From: Allobosea sp.
GTDB taxonomy: Bacteria; Pseudomonadota; Alphaproteobacteria; Rhizobiales; Beijerinckiaceae
Length of the DNA stretch: 59,908 nt
NCBI RefSeq assembly: GCF_030695125.1
Contig: NZ_JAUYTP010000048.1
Location: 1 to 59,908, forward strand
Direction of reading: 5' to 3'
Shown here: positions 35,290 through 43,767 of the stretch, piece after piece
Layout of the letters: every line of letters starts with the position of its first letter
How positions within the stretch are numbered: the stretch's first letter is position 1
Position numbers and translations under genes: made by a program
The notes under the pieces: generated by a model
What the model was told of the DNA's origin: nothing
Databases searched by the model: none
Seen by the model: the letters and a program-made list of their open reading frames with translations, nothing else

Positions 35290-36917
35290 GCACGCTGTCC
35301 TTCGTCGTGCGGCGCGTGCCGCCCTGAAGCCTCGAGCGGGAAGCGCAAGCTTACCGTCGTCCCCCGGCCCAGTTCGCTCGCCAGCGCGATCTGGCCGCCC
35401 TGCCGCTGCGCGAGCGCACGGGCGATCGCCAGCCCCAGCCCCGTGCCCTCGGGGCGGTGGCTGCGCGCATTGGAGGCTCTGTAGGTCCGCTCGAACACCA
35501 TCTGCACGTCCTCGGGCGCAATCCCGATGCCCTCATCGGCGATGACGAGCTGCCAGACCGGCGCCTTCGCGCCCTCGCGCAGCACCGCACTCGCGACCGT
35601 CACCGTTGAGCCCGGATGCGAATAGCGGATCGCGTTGTCGAGCAGAAGCGTGATGATCTGCTGGATGCGGACCGGATCGTGGCGGAATGCCGCTGGGTCG
35701 TCCGCTGTGGTGACGGCGAGCCCGATGTCGCGCTGCGCCGCCGTTGCGGTGACGTTCACCAGCGCCTCTTCGAGGCACATGCGGACATCGCGGACCTGCA
35801 GGTCGAGCGCCAGCGTCTCGCCATCGCTGCGCGCCATCATGATCAGGTCGTCGATCAGCGCCGCGAGCTGCTGGGCAGCTTGTCCGACCCGGGCCAGGGC
35901 TCCGCGATAGTCCGCTTCCGTCTTGCTGCCGCGCAGCGCGATCTCGGCCTCGCCGCGGATCGCCGTCGTCGGCGTGCGCAACTCATGGCTGATGTCGCCG
36001 AGCAGCTGTCGGCGCCGGTGCTCGGATTGTCTCAGCCCGTCCAGCGCCGCCTCGAGTTCGATCGTCCGGTCGGCGACCAGGCTCTCCAGCTCGGCGCGGA
36101 TCTTCGCCTCCTGCTCGCGGCGCTCCGAGAGCTCGGCCGCCATGCGGTTGATGCTGCCGGCGAAGCTGGCGAATTCGTCCCGCCCGCTGACGGGAATGCG
36201 GTGGCGAAGGTCGCCTTGCTGAAAGGCGAGGGCGCCCCGCATCATCTCGGACAGCGGCCGGCGCAGGGCGCGCGCGAAATAGCCGGCCAGACCCAGCGCA
36301 CACAGGCTCAGCAGCAGCGTCATCAGCAGGGATTGCAGCTTCAGCGCCGCCAGCGCCCGGTCGGCATCGGCGCGGCGGCTGGCGAGCAGCTCGGTTTCCG
36401 TGCGGATGCTCTCATTGAGGACCTCGCGCAGATCGCGGCCGGCGCCACGGTCGAACACCGCTTCCAGCGCCGCCCAGGCCGTCAGCACATCGGCCGAGGA
36501 GCCGCGCTGGTTGATCGTCTCGATGGCGGGTTTCAGCGCCACCACGCTGGCTGCCAGCAGCCTGAGCGCATCGTCGCGGCGCGCATCGTCTGTGTTGCCG
36601 CGCGCTGCGCCGGTCAGCCGGTTGGCTTCCCGGCTGAGCCCCTGCAGCCGGGTGATGGTGTCGGCCATGCTGCTGCGCAGTGCCTCGCCGTCGTTGCGCT
36701 CATGCTCGGCGCCGATCAGCGCGCGCAGCGACCAGGCGCGCAGGCGTTGCTTGGTCGCCGACAAGGTGAGGAAGCCGGACTGGAGATCGCCGGCGACGCG
36801 GCCGCGAACGACCTGCAGCTCCGCTTTCTCGGCCACCCACCAGCTGAGCCCCCCTTGCGCGAGAACCAGTACCGCCACAGCGGTGAAGGCGCCCAGGAGG
36901 CGCGCCCCGAAAGACAT
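35286..36917 (-). CDS. Sensor histidine kinase (HAMP, HisKA, HATPase)
   Basis: A 543-aa membrane kinase. Helices at about 7-27 and 196-215 enclose a 165-residue periplasmic sensor, predominantly helical. HAMP is about 216-270, a coiled linker follows, and the H-box SHELRTPTTAI places the phospho-acceptor at H311. The ATPase boxes are LLDNAIRYSHPGS (N), IADEGIGIAPED (G1) and GTGLGLAIARAL (G2). It is upstream of and coupled to the OmpR-type regulator gene. No neighbouring target gene is obvious. Confidence 0.95.
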   Translation of the reverse strand: MSFGARLLGAFTAVAVLVLAQGGLSWWVAEKAELQVVRGRVAGDLQSGFLTLSATKQRLRAWSLRALIGAEHERNDGEALRSSMADTITRLQGLSREANRLTGAARGNTDDARRDDALRLLAASVVALKPAIETINQRGSSADVLTAWAALEAVFDRGAGRDLREVLNESIRTETELLASRRADADRALAALKLQSLLMTLLLSLCALGLAGYFARALRRPLSEMMRGALAFQQGDLRHRIPVSGRDEFASFAGSINRMAAELSERREQEAKIRAELESLVADRTIELEAALDGLRQSEHRRRQLLGDISHELRTPTTAIRGEAEIALRGSKTEADYRGALARVGQAAQQLAALIDDLIMMARSDGETLALDLQVRDVRMCLEEALVNVTATAAQRDIGLAVTTADDPAAFRHDPVRIQQIITLLLDNAIRYSHPGSTVTVASAVLREGAKAPVWQLVIADEGIGIAPEDVQMVFERTYRASNARSHRPEGTGLGLAIARALAQRQGGQIALASELGRGTTVSLRFPLEASGRHAPHDEGQRA

Positions 36918-37101
36918 CCGATCGCTCCCTCAGCCGGCCATCGCCACGACCATAACCCGGCCGACGCCATCGCGAAATCGGCGCGCGGGAGGGGGCGTGG
37001 CTGTGGCGCAGCGTCATGGGACGGGCCGCAGACACAGATGATGGGGATCAACCGTGCGGCGTGAGCCGGAGCGGCGCATTGCCTTCAGCGGGGGGGCGTC
37101 A

Positions 37102-38715
37102 TCACGCGGTGGCAGCGATGACCGCGTCGACATCGGTGACAACGCAGACATTCTGCAGCGCGTAATTGACCGACGCCGCATGCCATTCGGCGTTCATGGT
37201 CGAGCAGGCATCCTCCGGCACCAACATGAAATAACCCTTGTCGGCGCCGCTGCGCGCCGTGTGCTCGATCGACATGTTGGTCCAGGCGCCGGTGACGATG
37301 ACGACGTCGCGGCCCAGCGCCTTGAGCACGGTTTCGAGCCGTGTCCCCTCCCACGCGCTCATGCGGCACTTCTCGACGACATGGTCGCCGGTTTGCGCCT
37401 CCAGACCCGGCACCGCCGCGCAGCCCCAGGTTCCGCGCACCAGCGCCTTGGCGTCGGCCAACCCTTCGAACAGGGGCGCATTCATGGTGACGCCCGGCGC
37501 GCCCGCTTCGACCACGAACCAGACATGAATCACCGGAATGCCGCGCGAGCGTGCCGCCTGCGCCAGACGAGCCGCGTTTGCGATCGCGTTCTGCTGCTTG
37601 CAATGCTCCGGCGAACCGGACGACGCGAAGGCGCCGCCTTCCATCACCACGTCGTTCTGCATGTCCTGGATGATCAGCGCGCAGCGCGCCGGATCGAGCC
37701 GGTAGCCGGCCGCCGCCTTCTTTGCGCCGCTGGCGGCGATCGTCGCGGCGGGCTTGACGCCGGACACCGGCTCCGTCGCTGCGCCGCGTTCGCGCGGGCC
37801 GGCGCCGGCCTTCATATAAGGCTCCGCCCGCGGGCCTATCTTGGTCTCGACGGCATAGAGCGAATGCGTCGCGGTCAGGAACAGCGTGCGCCAGTCGGGC
37901 CCGCCCCAGGTCAGGTTGCCGACCAGTTCGGGCACGCGCAGCTTGCCGATCAATTCGCCCTTGATCGTGTAGATCCAGACGCCGCCGGGGCCGCAAACCC
38001 ATAGATTGCCCTGCGCGTCGCATTTCATGCCATCGGGGACGCCGGGCTCGCTGGCCGAGGCGATTCCGGAGGCGAAGATGCGCCCCGGTCCCAGCCGCCC
38101 GTCGGGCAGGATCGGGAAAACGCGGATGTTGTGCTGGACCGTGTCGTTGACGAAAAGCCGGTCCTCCGTCGGGCAGAAGCACAGGCCGTTGGGCTGGTCG
38201 AAGAGATAGCGGTCGACCAGGAGCTGCGGTTCGCCGCCTCCGGGGGGAATGCGGTAGACCCCCTGGAAGCCGAGCTGCCGCGGTCGCTCGACGCCGAAGA
38301 CCGGCATGCGGCCATACCAGGGGTCGGAGAAGTAGATCGACCCGTCGGACTTCACCACGACGTCGTTGGGGCTGTTGAGCTCCTGCCCCTCGAAATGCGA
38401 GGCCAGCACCTCGCGCCGGCCGTCCGGCCGCTCGCGGATCAGCGAGGAGGTGGCGTGCTCGCAGACGATCAGGCTGAGGTCGGCATCATAGGTCATGCCG
38501 TTGCATTTGTTGGCGGGACGCATGACCTCGCGCACGCCGCTCTTGTCCCAGCGACGGCGGACATCGCCGGGCATGTCGGAGAACAGCAGATGCTGTTCGC
38601 GCGGATGCCAGACCGGCCCTTCGCAGAATTCGAAGCCGGTGCCGAGCTGGCGCACTGGCGCCCAGAGATCGACGAGGTCGGCGAAGGCCGGGCGGACGGC
38701 GATGTGTGTGGTCAT
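37102..38715 (-). CDS. Fusion of SMP-30/gluconolactonase and isochorismatase-like domains
   Basis: A 537-aa two-domain protein. Residues 20-300 are an SMP-30-type beta-propeller with metal-site segments CEGPVWHP, LNSPNDVVVKSDG and GVPDGMKCDAQGN, expected to open lactones. A linker of about 40 residues leads to residues 340-537, an isochorismatase-like fold. In the latter the catalytic D351 (QDMQND) and K449 (VEKCRMSAW) are kept, but the nucleophile Cys position reads TNMSIEHTAR, a Ser at 482. So a Cys-hydrolase mechanism is doubtful. It is the last gene of the minus-strand cluster, 12 nt after the lactonase. Confidence 0.88.
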   Translation of the reverse strand: MTTHIAVRPAFADLVDLWAPVRQLGTGFEFCEGPVWHPREQHLLFSDMPGDVRRRWDKSGVREVMRPANKCNGMTYDADLSLIVCEHATSSLIRERPDGRREVLASHFEGQELNSPNDVVVKSDGSIYFSDPWYGRMPVFGVERPRQLGFQGVYRIPPGGGEPQLLVDRYLFDQPNGLCFCPTEDRLFVNDTVQHNIRVFPILPDGRLGPGRIFASGIASASEPGVPDGMKCDAQGNLWVCGPGGVWIYTIKGELIGKLRVPELVGNLTWGGPDWRTLFLTATHSLYAVETKIGPRAEPYMKAGAGPRERGAATEPVSGVKPAATIAASGAKKAAAGYRLDPARCALIIQDMQNDVVMEGGAFASSGSPEHCKQQNAIANAARLAQAARSRGIPVIHVWFVVEAGAPGVTMNAPLFEGLADAKALVRGTWGCAAVPGLEAQTGDHVVEKCRMSAWEGTRLETVLKALGRDVVIVTGAWTNMSIEHTARSGADKGYFMLVPEDACSTMNAEWHAASVNYALQNVCVVTDVDAVIAATA

Positions 38716-38727
38716 GGCGGCAGGCCC

Positions 38728-39576
38728 TTACGCCGCGAACCAGTTGCGCGGCGGCAGCGACTGCACGACCGGGCCGGGAACCGCCATATCCATGCGGCCG
38801 ACGACCTGGCCATGGGCGATCTTGGCCGGCTTGTCATGGACCGGCAGCAGGAATTTGCCCGTCGAGAGCAGCTTCTTGATCGCGGCCTTCTCCTCGCGCT
38901 TGGAAACGCCGTGATTGCCGGTGGTGCGTGGCTCGTTGGCGCTGATCTCGTGGAAGGGCGTGACGATCTGATCGTTGAAGTCGTAGATCACGTCGCCGCA
39001 GAGGATCGCGCGCCCCTCGACCGTGTCGACATGCACGTTCATCGAGCCCTCGGTATGGGCGCCGGCCGCCTCCAGATAGCAGCCCGGGAACAGCTCGATC
39101 ATCCCCGAGAGCTCCAGATCCTCGAAGCGCAGCGCGTCGCGCGTGTGCAGCCGGTCGATCAGGTGCTTGATGTCCGGCGCCGGATATTGCGGGTGCATCA
39201 GCCCGGAGACCGAGTATTCGAGCTCGCGCCGGTTGACGATGACGGTCGTGTTCATCGGGAAGAGTTCGTCCTTCCCGGCATGGTCGATATGGAGATGGGT
39301 GTGCATGACGTAGCGCACGTCGCCCATCCGCACGCCGTGCTTAGCGAGCTGGTTCTCGATCATGTTCTCGTGGAATTGCAGGCCCCGCATGCCCAGGCTT
39401 TCCATGATCTGGTTGTGCCGGTAGCCGGTATCGACCACCACCGGCCAGGGGCCGCCGAGGATCAGGAAGCCATAGGTCGGCACACGCCGCGTGCGGCCGC
39501 AGTCGCGGCCGAGCACGAGGAAGCTCGATTCCAGCTCGATGTCGCCATAGTCGAGGATCTTGATTTCGAGCGCCAT
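38728..39576 (-). CDS. N-acyl-homoserine-lactonase-family metallo-beta-lactamase-fold hydrolase
   Basis: A 282-aa protein of the AttM/BlcC-AiiA group. The dinuclear zinc motif HTHLHIDHAGKD is at residues 92-103, with the later His in EAAGAHTEGSMNV and the bridging Asp in ILCGDVIYD. It should hydrolyse a lactone ring. Family members act on acyl-homoserine lactones or gamma-butyrolactone. Position between an amidohydrolase and the SMP-30 fusion favours a catabolic lactone substrate over quorum quenching, though the latter cannot be excluded. Confidence 0.9.
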   Translation of the reverse strand: MALEIKILDYGDIELESSFLVLGRDCGRTRRVPTYGFLILGGPWPVVVDTGYRHNQIMESLGMRGLQFHENMIENQLAKHGVRMGDVRYVMHTHLHIDHAGKDELFPMNTTVIVNRRELEYSVSGLMHPQYPAPDIKHLIDRLHTRDALRFEDLELSGMIELFPGCYLEAAGAHTEGSMNVHVDTVEGRAILCGDVIYDFNDQIVTPFHEISANEPRTTGNHGVSKREEKAAIKKLLSTGKFLLPVHDKPAKIAHGQVVGRMDMAVPGPVVQSLPPRNWFAA

Positions 39577-39589
39577 GGAGTCTCTCCCG

Positions 39590-40474
39590 TCAGGGCTGGG
39601 CGAGGCGGTAGACCCGCCGCGCGGTGTGGCTGAAGATGTGATCGGCGGCGTCTGGCGGCACGGCGGCGCGATGGGCGCCGATCAGGTCCGCATAGGTCGT
39701 CCAGAGCTTCTCGATCGGGAAATTGGACCCGAACAGGCAGCGCTCCGCGCCGAACAGCGCGAGCGTTTCCGCGACGACGAAGGCAATCTGCGCGGGATCG
39801 TTGCGGCGCAGGAAGGTGCCGAGTCCCGAGAGCTTGCTGACGATGTTCGGCCGGGCGGCGAGGGCGGCCATGCCGTCGCGCCACTGCGCCACGCCGTCTG
39901 GCGAGACATCCTCCAGCATGCCGGCATGCTGGAGCACGAAGGGCACCTGCGGGCAGGCCGCGGCGAGTTCGGCTGCGCCCGCCATCTGCGGGGCGAAGAC
40001 CTGCAGGTCGAAGCTGAAGCCGTAACCGGCCAGCCGGCCGATATTGGCCTGCAAGAGCGGGTTGCGGCAGAGATCGGCGCCGCTGGCGAAGCGATAGAGC
40101 GGGTTGTCGTGCCAGTGCAGCTGCATCCGCACGCCGCGCACCCGCGGGTTCAACGCCAGCGCGTCGAGCTGCGGCCGGACGTCTTCTGCGAGCATGTCGG
40201 CATAGGCGACGATGGCGATCGGGAAGCCGGAGTCGTCGGAGGCCTGCGAGACGAAGGCGACCTCGTCGAGATGACGCGCCGGCGCCCAGTTCGCCTGGAC
40301 ATAGACGGCTTGCGTCACGCCGCAGGGGCGACAATCCGTGAGGTACTCCGCGACCGGATAGTCGCGCCGGATCGGCTCATAGGGGCCAAAAATGCGCGGC
40401 TGCATCGGGCCGACGAGCCAGGGCAGGTCGGCCTGGCGCCAGATGTGGAAATGCGAATCGACGGTTCCGGTCAT
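39590..40474 (-). CDS. Amidohydrolase-family (amidohydrolase_2) hydrolase
   Basis: A 294-aa TIM-barrel enzyme, related to the one at 3582-4505. The metal motif TVDSHFHIWRQ begins at residue 4; VQANWAPARHLDE, PFVLQHAGM and CLFGSNFPIEKLW are further family blocks. It probably opens a lactone or lactam. The ATG overlaps the VWA gene stop by 4 nt, tying it to the molybdenum-hydroxylase operon upstream, and the AHL-lactonase-like gene follows 13 nt later. Confidence 0.87.
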   Translation of the reverse strand: MTGTVDSHFHIWRQADLPWLVGPMQPRIFGPYEPIRRDYPVAEYLTDCRPCGVTQAVYVQANWAPARHLDEVAFVSQASDDSGFPIAIVAYADMLAEDVRPQLDALALNPRVRGVRMQLHWHDNPLYRFASGADLCRNPLLQANIGRLAGYGFSFDLQVFAPQMAGAAELAAACPQVPFVLQHAGMLEDVSPDGVAQWRDGMAALAARPNIVSKLSGLGTFLRRNDPAQIAFVVAETLALFGAERCLFGSNFPIEKLWTTYADLIGAHRAAVPPDAADHIFSHTARRVYRLAQP

Positions 40475-41583
40475 GCCGCGGCTGAGCCTCCGAGCGAAAG
40501 GATGTGGCGGCAGATCCGCGCCGTGCTGCCGCCATTGCCCAGGCTGGCGAGCGCGGGTGCGATCAGGCGCAGCGCCTCGGTCTCCGGCCGGTAGCCGGGA
40601 TCGCTGGCCAGCGGCGTCAGCCAGTCGATGCGGTGGGCGCGGGCCGCAAGCCGCGCCACCGCCGAGACCAGCGCGGCCGGATCGCCGCGTTCGAGCCCAT
40701 CGGACAACACGACGACGACGGCGCCGCGCGCGTAAGACGCGAAGCGCGGCACGGCGAGGAAGGCCTGCAATGCATCACCAATCCGGGTGCCGCCATCCCA
40801 GTCGGCGACGAGACCCGATGCCTCGGCCAGTGCCTGTTCACGCCGCTTGCGACGCAGCGCGCGCGTCACCCGCGTCAGCCTTGTGCCGAAGGTGAAGACC
40901 TCAACGCGTGGCGTGGCCTGGACGATCGCATGCGCCAAAGCGAGATTGGCGTCGCTGCGCTGCTTCATCGAGCCGGACACGTCGATCAGCAGCAGGATCG
41001 GCCGGGGCCGCGTGACGCGCCGGAGCTTCTTCAGGCTCATCACCTCACCGTCATGGCGGATCGCGGCGCGCAGGCTGCGGGCGAGATCGACGCTTTGCCC
41101 TCGCCTGGCACCGCGATGGCGGTAGCCGCGGCGGCGGGGCAGGGCGGCCGGCAGCGCCCGGGCGAAGCGGCGCAGGGTCTCGGCCTCGTCGAGCGGCTGC
41201 AAGGCGCGCACGGATAGGGCTTCGGCCCCGGTGGCGGCCTGCCCCGTCTCGTTGACCTCCTCGCCGACGAGGATTTCGCGCGAGCCCGAATCCTCCTGCA
41301 CCGCCATCTCCTCGTCGGGGGCGAAATCCTCGTCGCCGGGTTCCGCGAGGGCGCCGAGGAAATGCAGGTCGAACAGCGCGTCGAACAGGTCGCGCTGTTC
41401 GGGATGGGGCGCGAGCGTCGCGACCGCCGCCTTGCGGATGTGCTCGACACTGCGCGGCCCGAGCAGCTCGATCGCCATCAGGAAGCTCGTCGTCTGCTCC
41501 GGCGCGACCGAGAACCCATGGCCGCGCAGCAACGTTGGGAAGGCAACGAACAGGCGTGCCGCGGCGGGGAGGGGGGCGATCAT
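40471..41583 (-). CDS. coxE: VWA-domain protein, CoxE-like
   Basis: A 370-aa protein. The start at 41583 overlaps the MoxR stop (ATGA), and MIAPLPAAARLFVAFPTLLR is the conserved CoxE-like N-terminus. An acidic stretch (about 95-115) precedes the von Willebrand A domain, whose MIDAS motif DVSGSMKQRS sits near residue 212. CoxE and CoxD are needed to mature the active site of CO dehydrogenase in Oligotropha. Here they probably serve the xanthine-dehydrogenase-family enzyme encoded just upstream, whose active-site loop is not CODH-like. Confidence 0.87.
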   Translation of the reverse strand: MIAPLPAAARLFVAFPTLLRGHGFSVAPEQTTSFLMAIELLGPRSVEHIRKAAVATLAPHPEQRDLFDALFDLHFLGALAEPGDEDFAPDEEMAVQEDSGSREILVGEEVNETGQAATGAEALSVRALQPLDEAETLRRFARALPAALPRRRGYRHRGARRGQSVDLARSLRAAIRHDGEVMSLKKLRRVTRPRPILLLIDVSGSMKQRSDANLALAHAIVQATPRVEVFTFGTRLTRVTRALRRKRREQALAEASGLVADWDGGTRIGDALQAFLAVPRFASYARGAVVVVLSDGLERGDPAALVSAVARLAARAHRIDWLTPLASDPGYRPETEALRLIAPALASLGNGGSTARICRHILSLGGSAAA

Positions 41584-42464
41584 GCCGCCAGCCCCGGGAT
41601 GATCAGCGGCAGGCGGGGGCGTAAGTGGACGAAATCCTCCTCGTCCTTGATCGCGGTGCCCAGCGACCGGCGGAAGGCCTCCGGCCAGGGCGCTCCGGCC
41701 TGGGCGAGCGCGGTCGCGGCCTCCGCCCAGTCGACGGCTTCCGCCACGCCCGGTGGCTTGGCCAGCGGCTCCTGCCGCAAGAGCCCGATGGCGTGGACGA
41801 CGGCGCGCGCCGTGCCCTCGGCGACGGCCGAGGAGCGCATCATGATGATCTGCGCCTCCCGTTCGGGCTCGGGATAGGCGATGTAGTGGTAGACGCAACG
41901 GCGGCGCAGCGCCTCGTGCAGCTCGCGCGTACGGTTCGAGGTCAGCACCACGACCGGGCGCTCGGCGGCGCGCAAGGTCCCGCGCTCGGGGATCGAGATC
42001 GAGAAATCGGAGAGGAATTCGAGCAGGAAGGCCTCGAATTCATGGTCTGAGCGGTCGATTTCGTCGATCAGCAGCACGGTGGATTCCGGCCGGCGCAGCG
42101 CCGTCAGCATCGGCCGCTCGATCAGGAAATCGTCGCGGTAGATGTCGAGCGTCTCGCCCTCCCGCGCCTGGCGGATCGCCAGCATCTGGCGCGGATAGTT
42201 CCATTCATAGAGCGCGGCCGACGCGTCGATGCCCTCGAAGCATTGCAGCCGGATCAGCTGGCGCCCGAGGATGCCCGCGATGGCCTTGGCAGCCTCGGTC
42301 TTGCCGACGCCGGGTGCGCCTTCCAGCAGCAGCGGCTTGCCGAGCGCGAGCGAAAGATAGCCGGCGGTGGCGATGCCGTCATCGGCGAGATACATCGCGC
42401 CCGTCAGGGCCAAAGCGAGGTCCTCGGGGCTCGAGATTCCGGCGACGGTGGTGCGCAGCGCCAT
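41580..42464 (-). CDS. coxD: MoxR-family AAA+ ATPase, CoxD-like
   Basis: A 294-aa ATPase. Walker A is GAPGVGKTEAAKA near residues 54-66, Walker B VLLIDEIDRSDHEFEAF near 130-146, sensor 1 VVLTSNRTREL, then RRRCVYHYIAYP. MoxR-VWA pairs act as chaperones inserting or modifying metal cofactors. It starts 4 nt after the molybdopterin C-terminal gene and is coupled to the VWA gene. Confidence 0.9.
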   Translation of the reverse strand: MALRTTVAGISSPEDLALALTGAMYLADDGIATAGYLSLALGKPLLLEGAPGVGKTEAAKAIAGILGRQLIRLQCFEGIDASAALYEWNYPRQMLAIRQAREGETLDIYRDDFLIERPMLTALRRPESTVLLIDEIDRSDHEFEAFLLEFLSDFSISIPERGTLRAAERPVVVLTSNRTRELHEALRRRCVYHYIAYPEPEREAQIIMMRSSAVAEGTARAVVHAIGLLRQEPLAKPPGVAEAVDWAEAATALAQAGAPWPEAFRRSLGTAIKDEEDFVHLRPRLPLIIPGLAA

Positions 42465-42468
42465 GCCG

Positions 42469-43512
42469 TCACCGCCAGTTCACGGGGCCGCCCCGGCGCG
42501 GGCCGGGCTTGACCCCGCCATTGGCCTTGAGGCCGCGCAGGATCTTCTCGGGCGTGATCGGCAACTCGTCGACGCGCACGCCGACGGCGTTGTAGACGGC
42601 GTTGGCGATCGCCGGCAGGACCGGATTGGCGCACATCTCGCCCGGCCCCTTGCCGCCGAATGGCCCGTCCGGCGCCGGGCGCTCCAGCACCGTGACGTGA
42701 TAGGGCGCGATCTCGCCCGGGCCCGGCATCAGATATTCGCTGAAGTCGCGCGGGCCATGGGCGGTGTCGGGATAATAGGGCTCGGGCGTCTCGTAGAGGG
42801 CGTGGCTCATGCCCATCCAGGCGCCGCCGACGAGCTGCTGCTCGACCATGCGCGGATTGATCACCCGGCCGAGTTCATAGGCGCTGGTCATCCTGAGCAC
42901 CTCGACCTCGCCGGTTTCGTCGTCCACCGCGACATCGGCCACGAGGCAGGCATGGGCGAAGGCGGTGTTGGGGTTCATCTCGCCGGTCTCGGCATCGACC
43001 GCCGAGAGCGGGATCAGGAAGATGCCGCGCCCGGCAATCGTCTTGCCCTGCTTGAACTGCGCCGCCTGGGCGGTGGCCTTGACCGTGATCGAGCGCGAGG
43101 GCGCGCCGCGGACATGGATGTTGCCGCGGCCGTCGGTGACGAGGTCGCCGGCATCGACCTCGAGCTCCTCGGCCGCCGCCTCCAGCAGCACGCCGCGCGC
43201 CTCGCGGGCTGCGACGATGATGGCGTTGCCCATGCGATGCGTGCCGCGCGAGGCAAAGGAGCCCATGTCATGGGGGCCGGTGTCGCTGTCGGCCGTGTCG
43301 ACATAGACGTCCTCGACGGGCACGCCGAGCGTTTCCGCCGCGATCTGCCGCGAGACCTGCTTCATGCCCTGGCCGAGATCGATGGCCGAGAGCGCGACGG
43401 TGAACTTGCCGTCGGGGTTGGAATGGATCAGCGCCTGGCTCGGGTCGCCGCCGAGATTCATCCCGATCGGGTAGTTCACCGACGCCATGCCGCGCCCTTC
43501 GTGACGGGCCAT
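42469..43512 (-). CDS. Xanthine dehydrogenase-family molybdopterin-binding subunit, C-terminal half (separate ORF)
   Basis: A 347-aa protein equal to the C-terminal half of a Mo-hydroxylase large subunit: GRGMASVNYPIGMNLGGDPS, DLGQGMKQVSRQIAAETLG, TADSDTGPHDMGSFASRGTH, and the active-site glutamate block FGGKGPGEMCANPVLPAIANA near the end. It lacks the N-terminal domain, which is encoded by the preceding ORF in the same reading frame, 255 nt away behind a stop and an inverted repeat. Either the two chains assemble, or the enzyme is broken. The start is set at MARHEGRGM. Confidence 0.85.
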   Translation of the reverse strand: MARHEGRGMASVNYPIGMNLGGDPSQALIHSNPDGKFTVALSAIDLGQGMKQVSRQIAAETLGVPVEDVYVDTADSDTGPHDMGSFASRGTHRMGNAIIVAAREARGVLLEAAAEELEVDAGDLVTDGRGNIHVRGAPSRSITVKATAQAAQFKQGKTIAGRGIFLIPLSAVDAETGEMNPNTAFAHACLVADVAVDDETGEVEVLRMTSAYELGRVINPRMVEQQLVGGAWMGMSHALYETPEPYYPDTAHGPRDFSEYLMPGPGEIAPYHVTVLERPAPDGPFGGKGPGEMCANPVLPAIANAVYNAVGVRVDELPITPEKILRGLKANGGVKPGPRRGGPVNWR

Positions 43513-43556
43513 GATCAGGAGCCTTTCTGGTGAGGCCGCGGCAAAGCGAGCCTCTT

Positions 43557-43715
43557 TCCCTCCACCTTGTGGGGAGGGGATAGGGGTGGGGGTGGCGCCG
43601 CCTGGTGAGCGTCCAACAAGAAGGTACCCGGCATCAATGATGTGTGGCTTCGGAGATCGCATGCCTCTGCCCCGCGACCCCCACCCCTATCCCCTCCCCA
43701 CAAGGGGGAGGGGGA
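43557..43715. repeat. Large inverted repeat between the two halves of the Mo-subunit
   Basis: Arms of about 40 bp (left 43557-43596, right 43673-43715) are inverted near-copies of TTGTGGGGAGGGGATAGGGG with flanking G/C runs, separated by about 75 bp. Interspersed palindromes with this CCCTCCCC...GGGGAGGGG look are common in GC-rich alphaproteobacteria. It contributes the extra sequence between the split coding halves and would form a strong cruciform or RNA hairpin. Confidence 0.8.
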
Positions 43716-43767
43716 GAGCCATTCGGTCGATGCTCTGAGGCCTGCTGATGCGTGCCCATGAAACATC

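Noticed and set aside
38728..39576. Dedicated quorum-quenching AHL lactonase
   Set aside because: The fold and zinc motif fit, but no LuxI/LuxR quorum system is in the window and the gene sits in a catabolic operon, so a pathway lactone is more likely.
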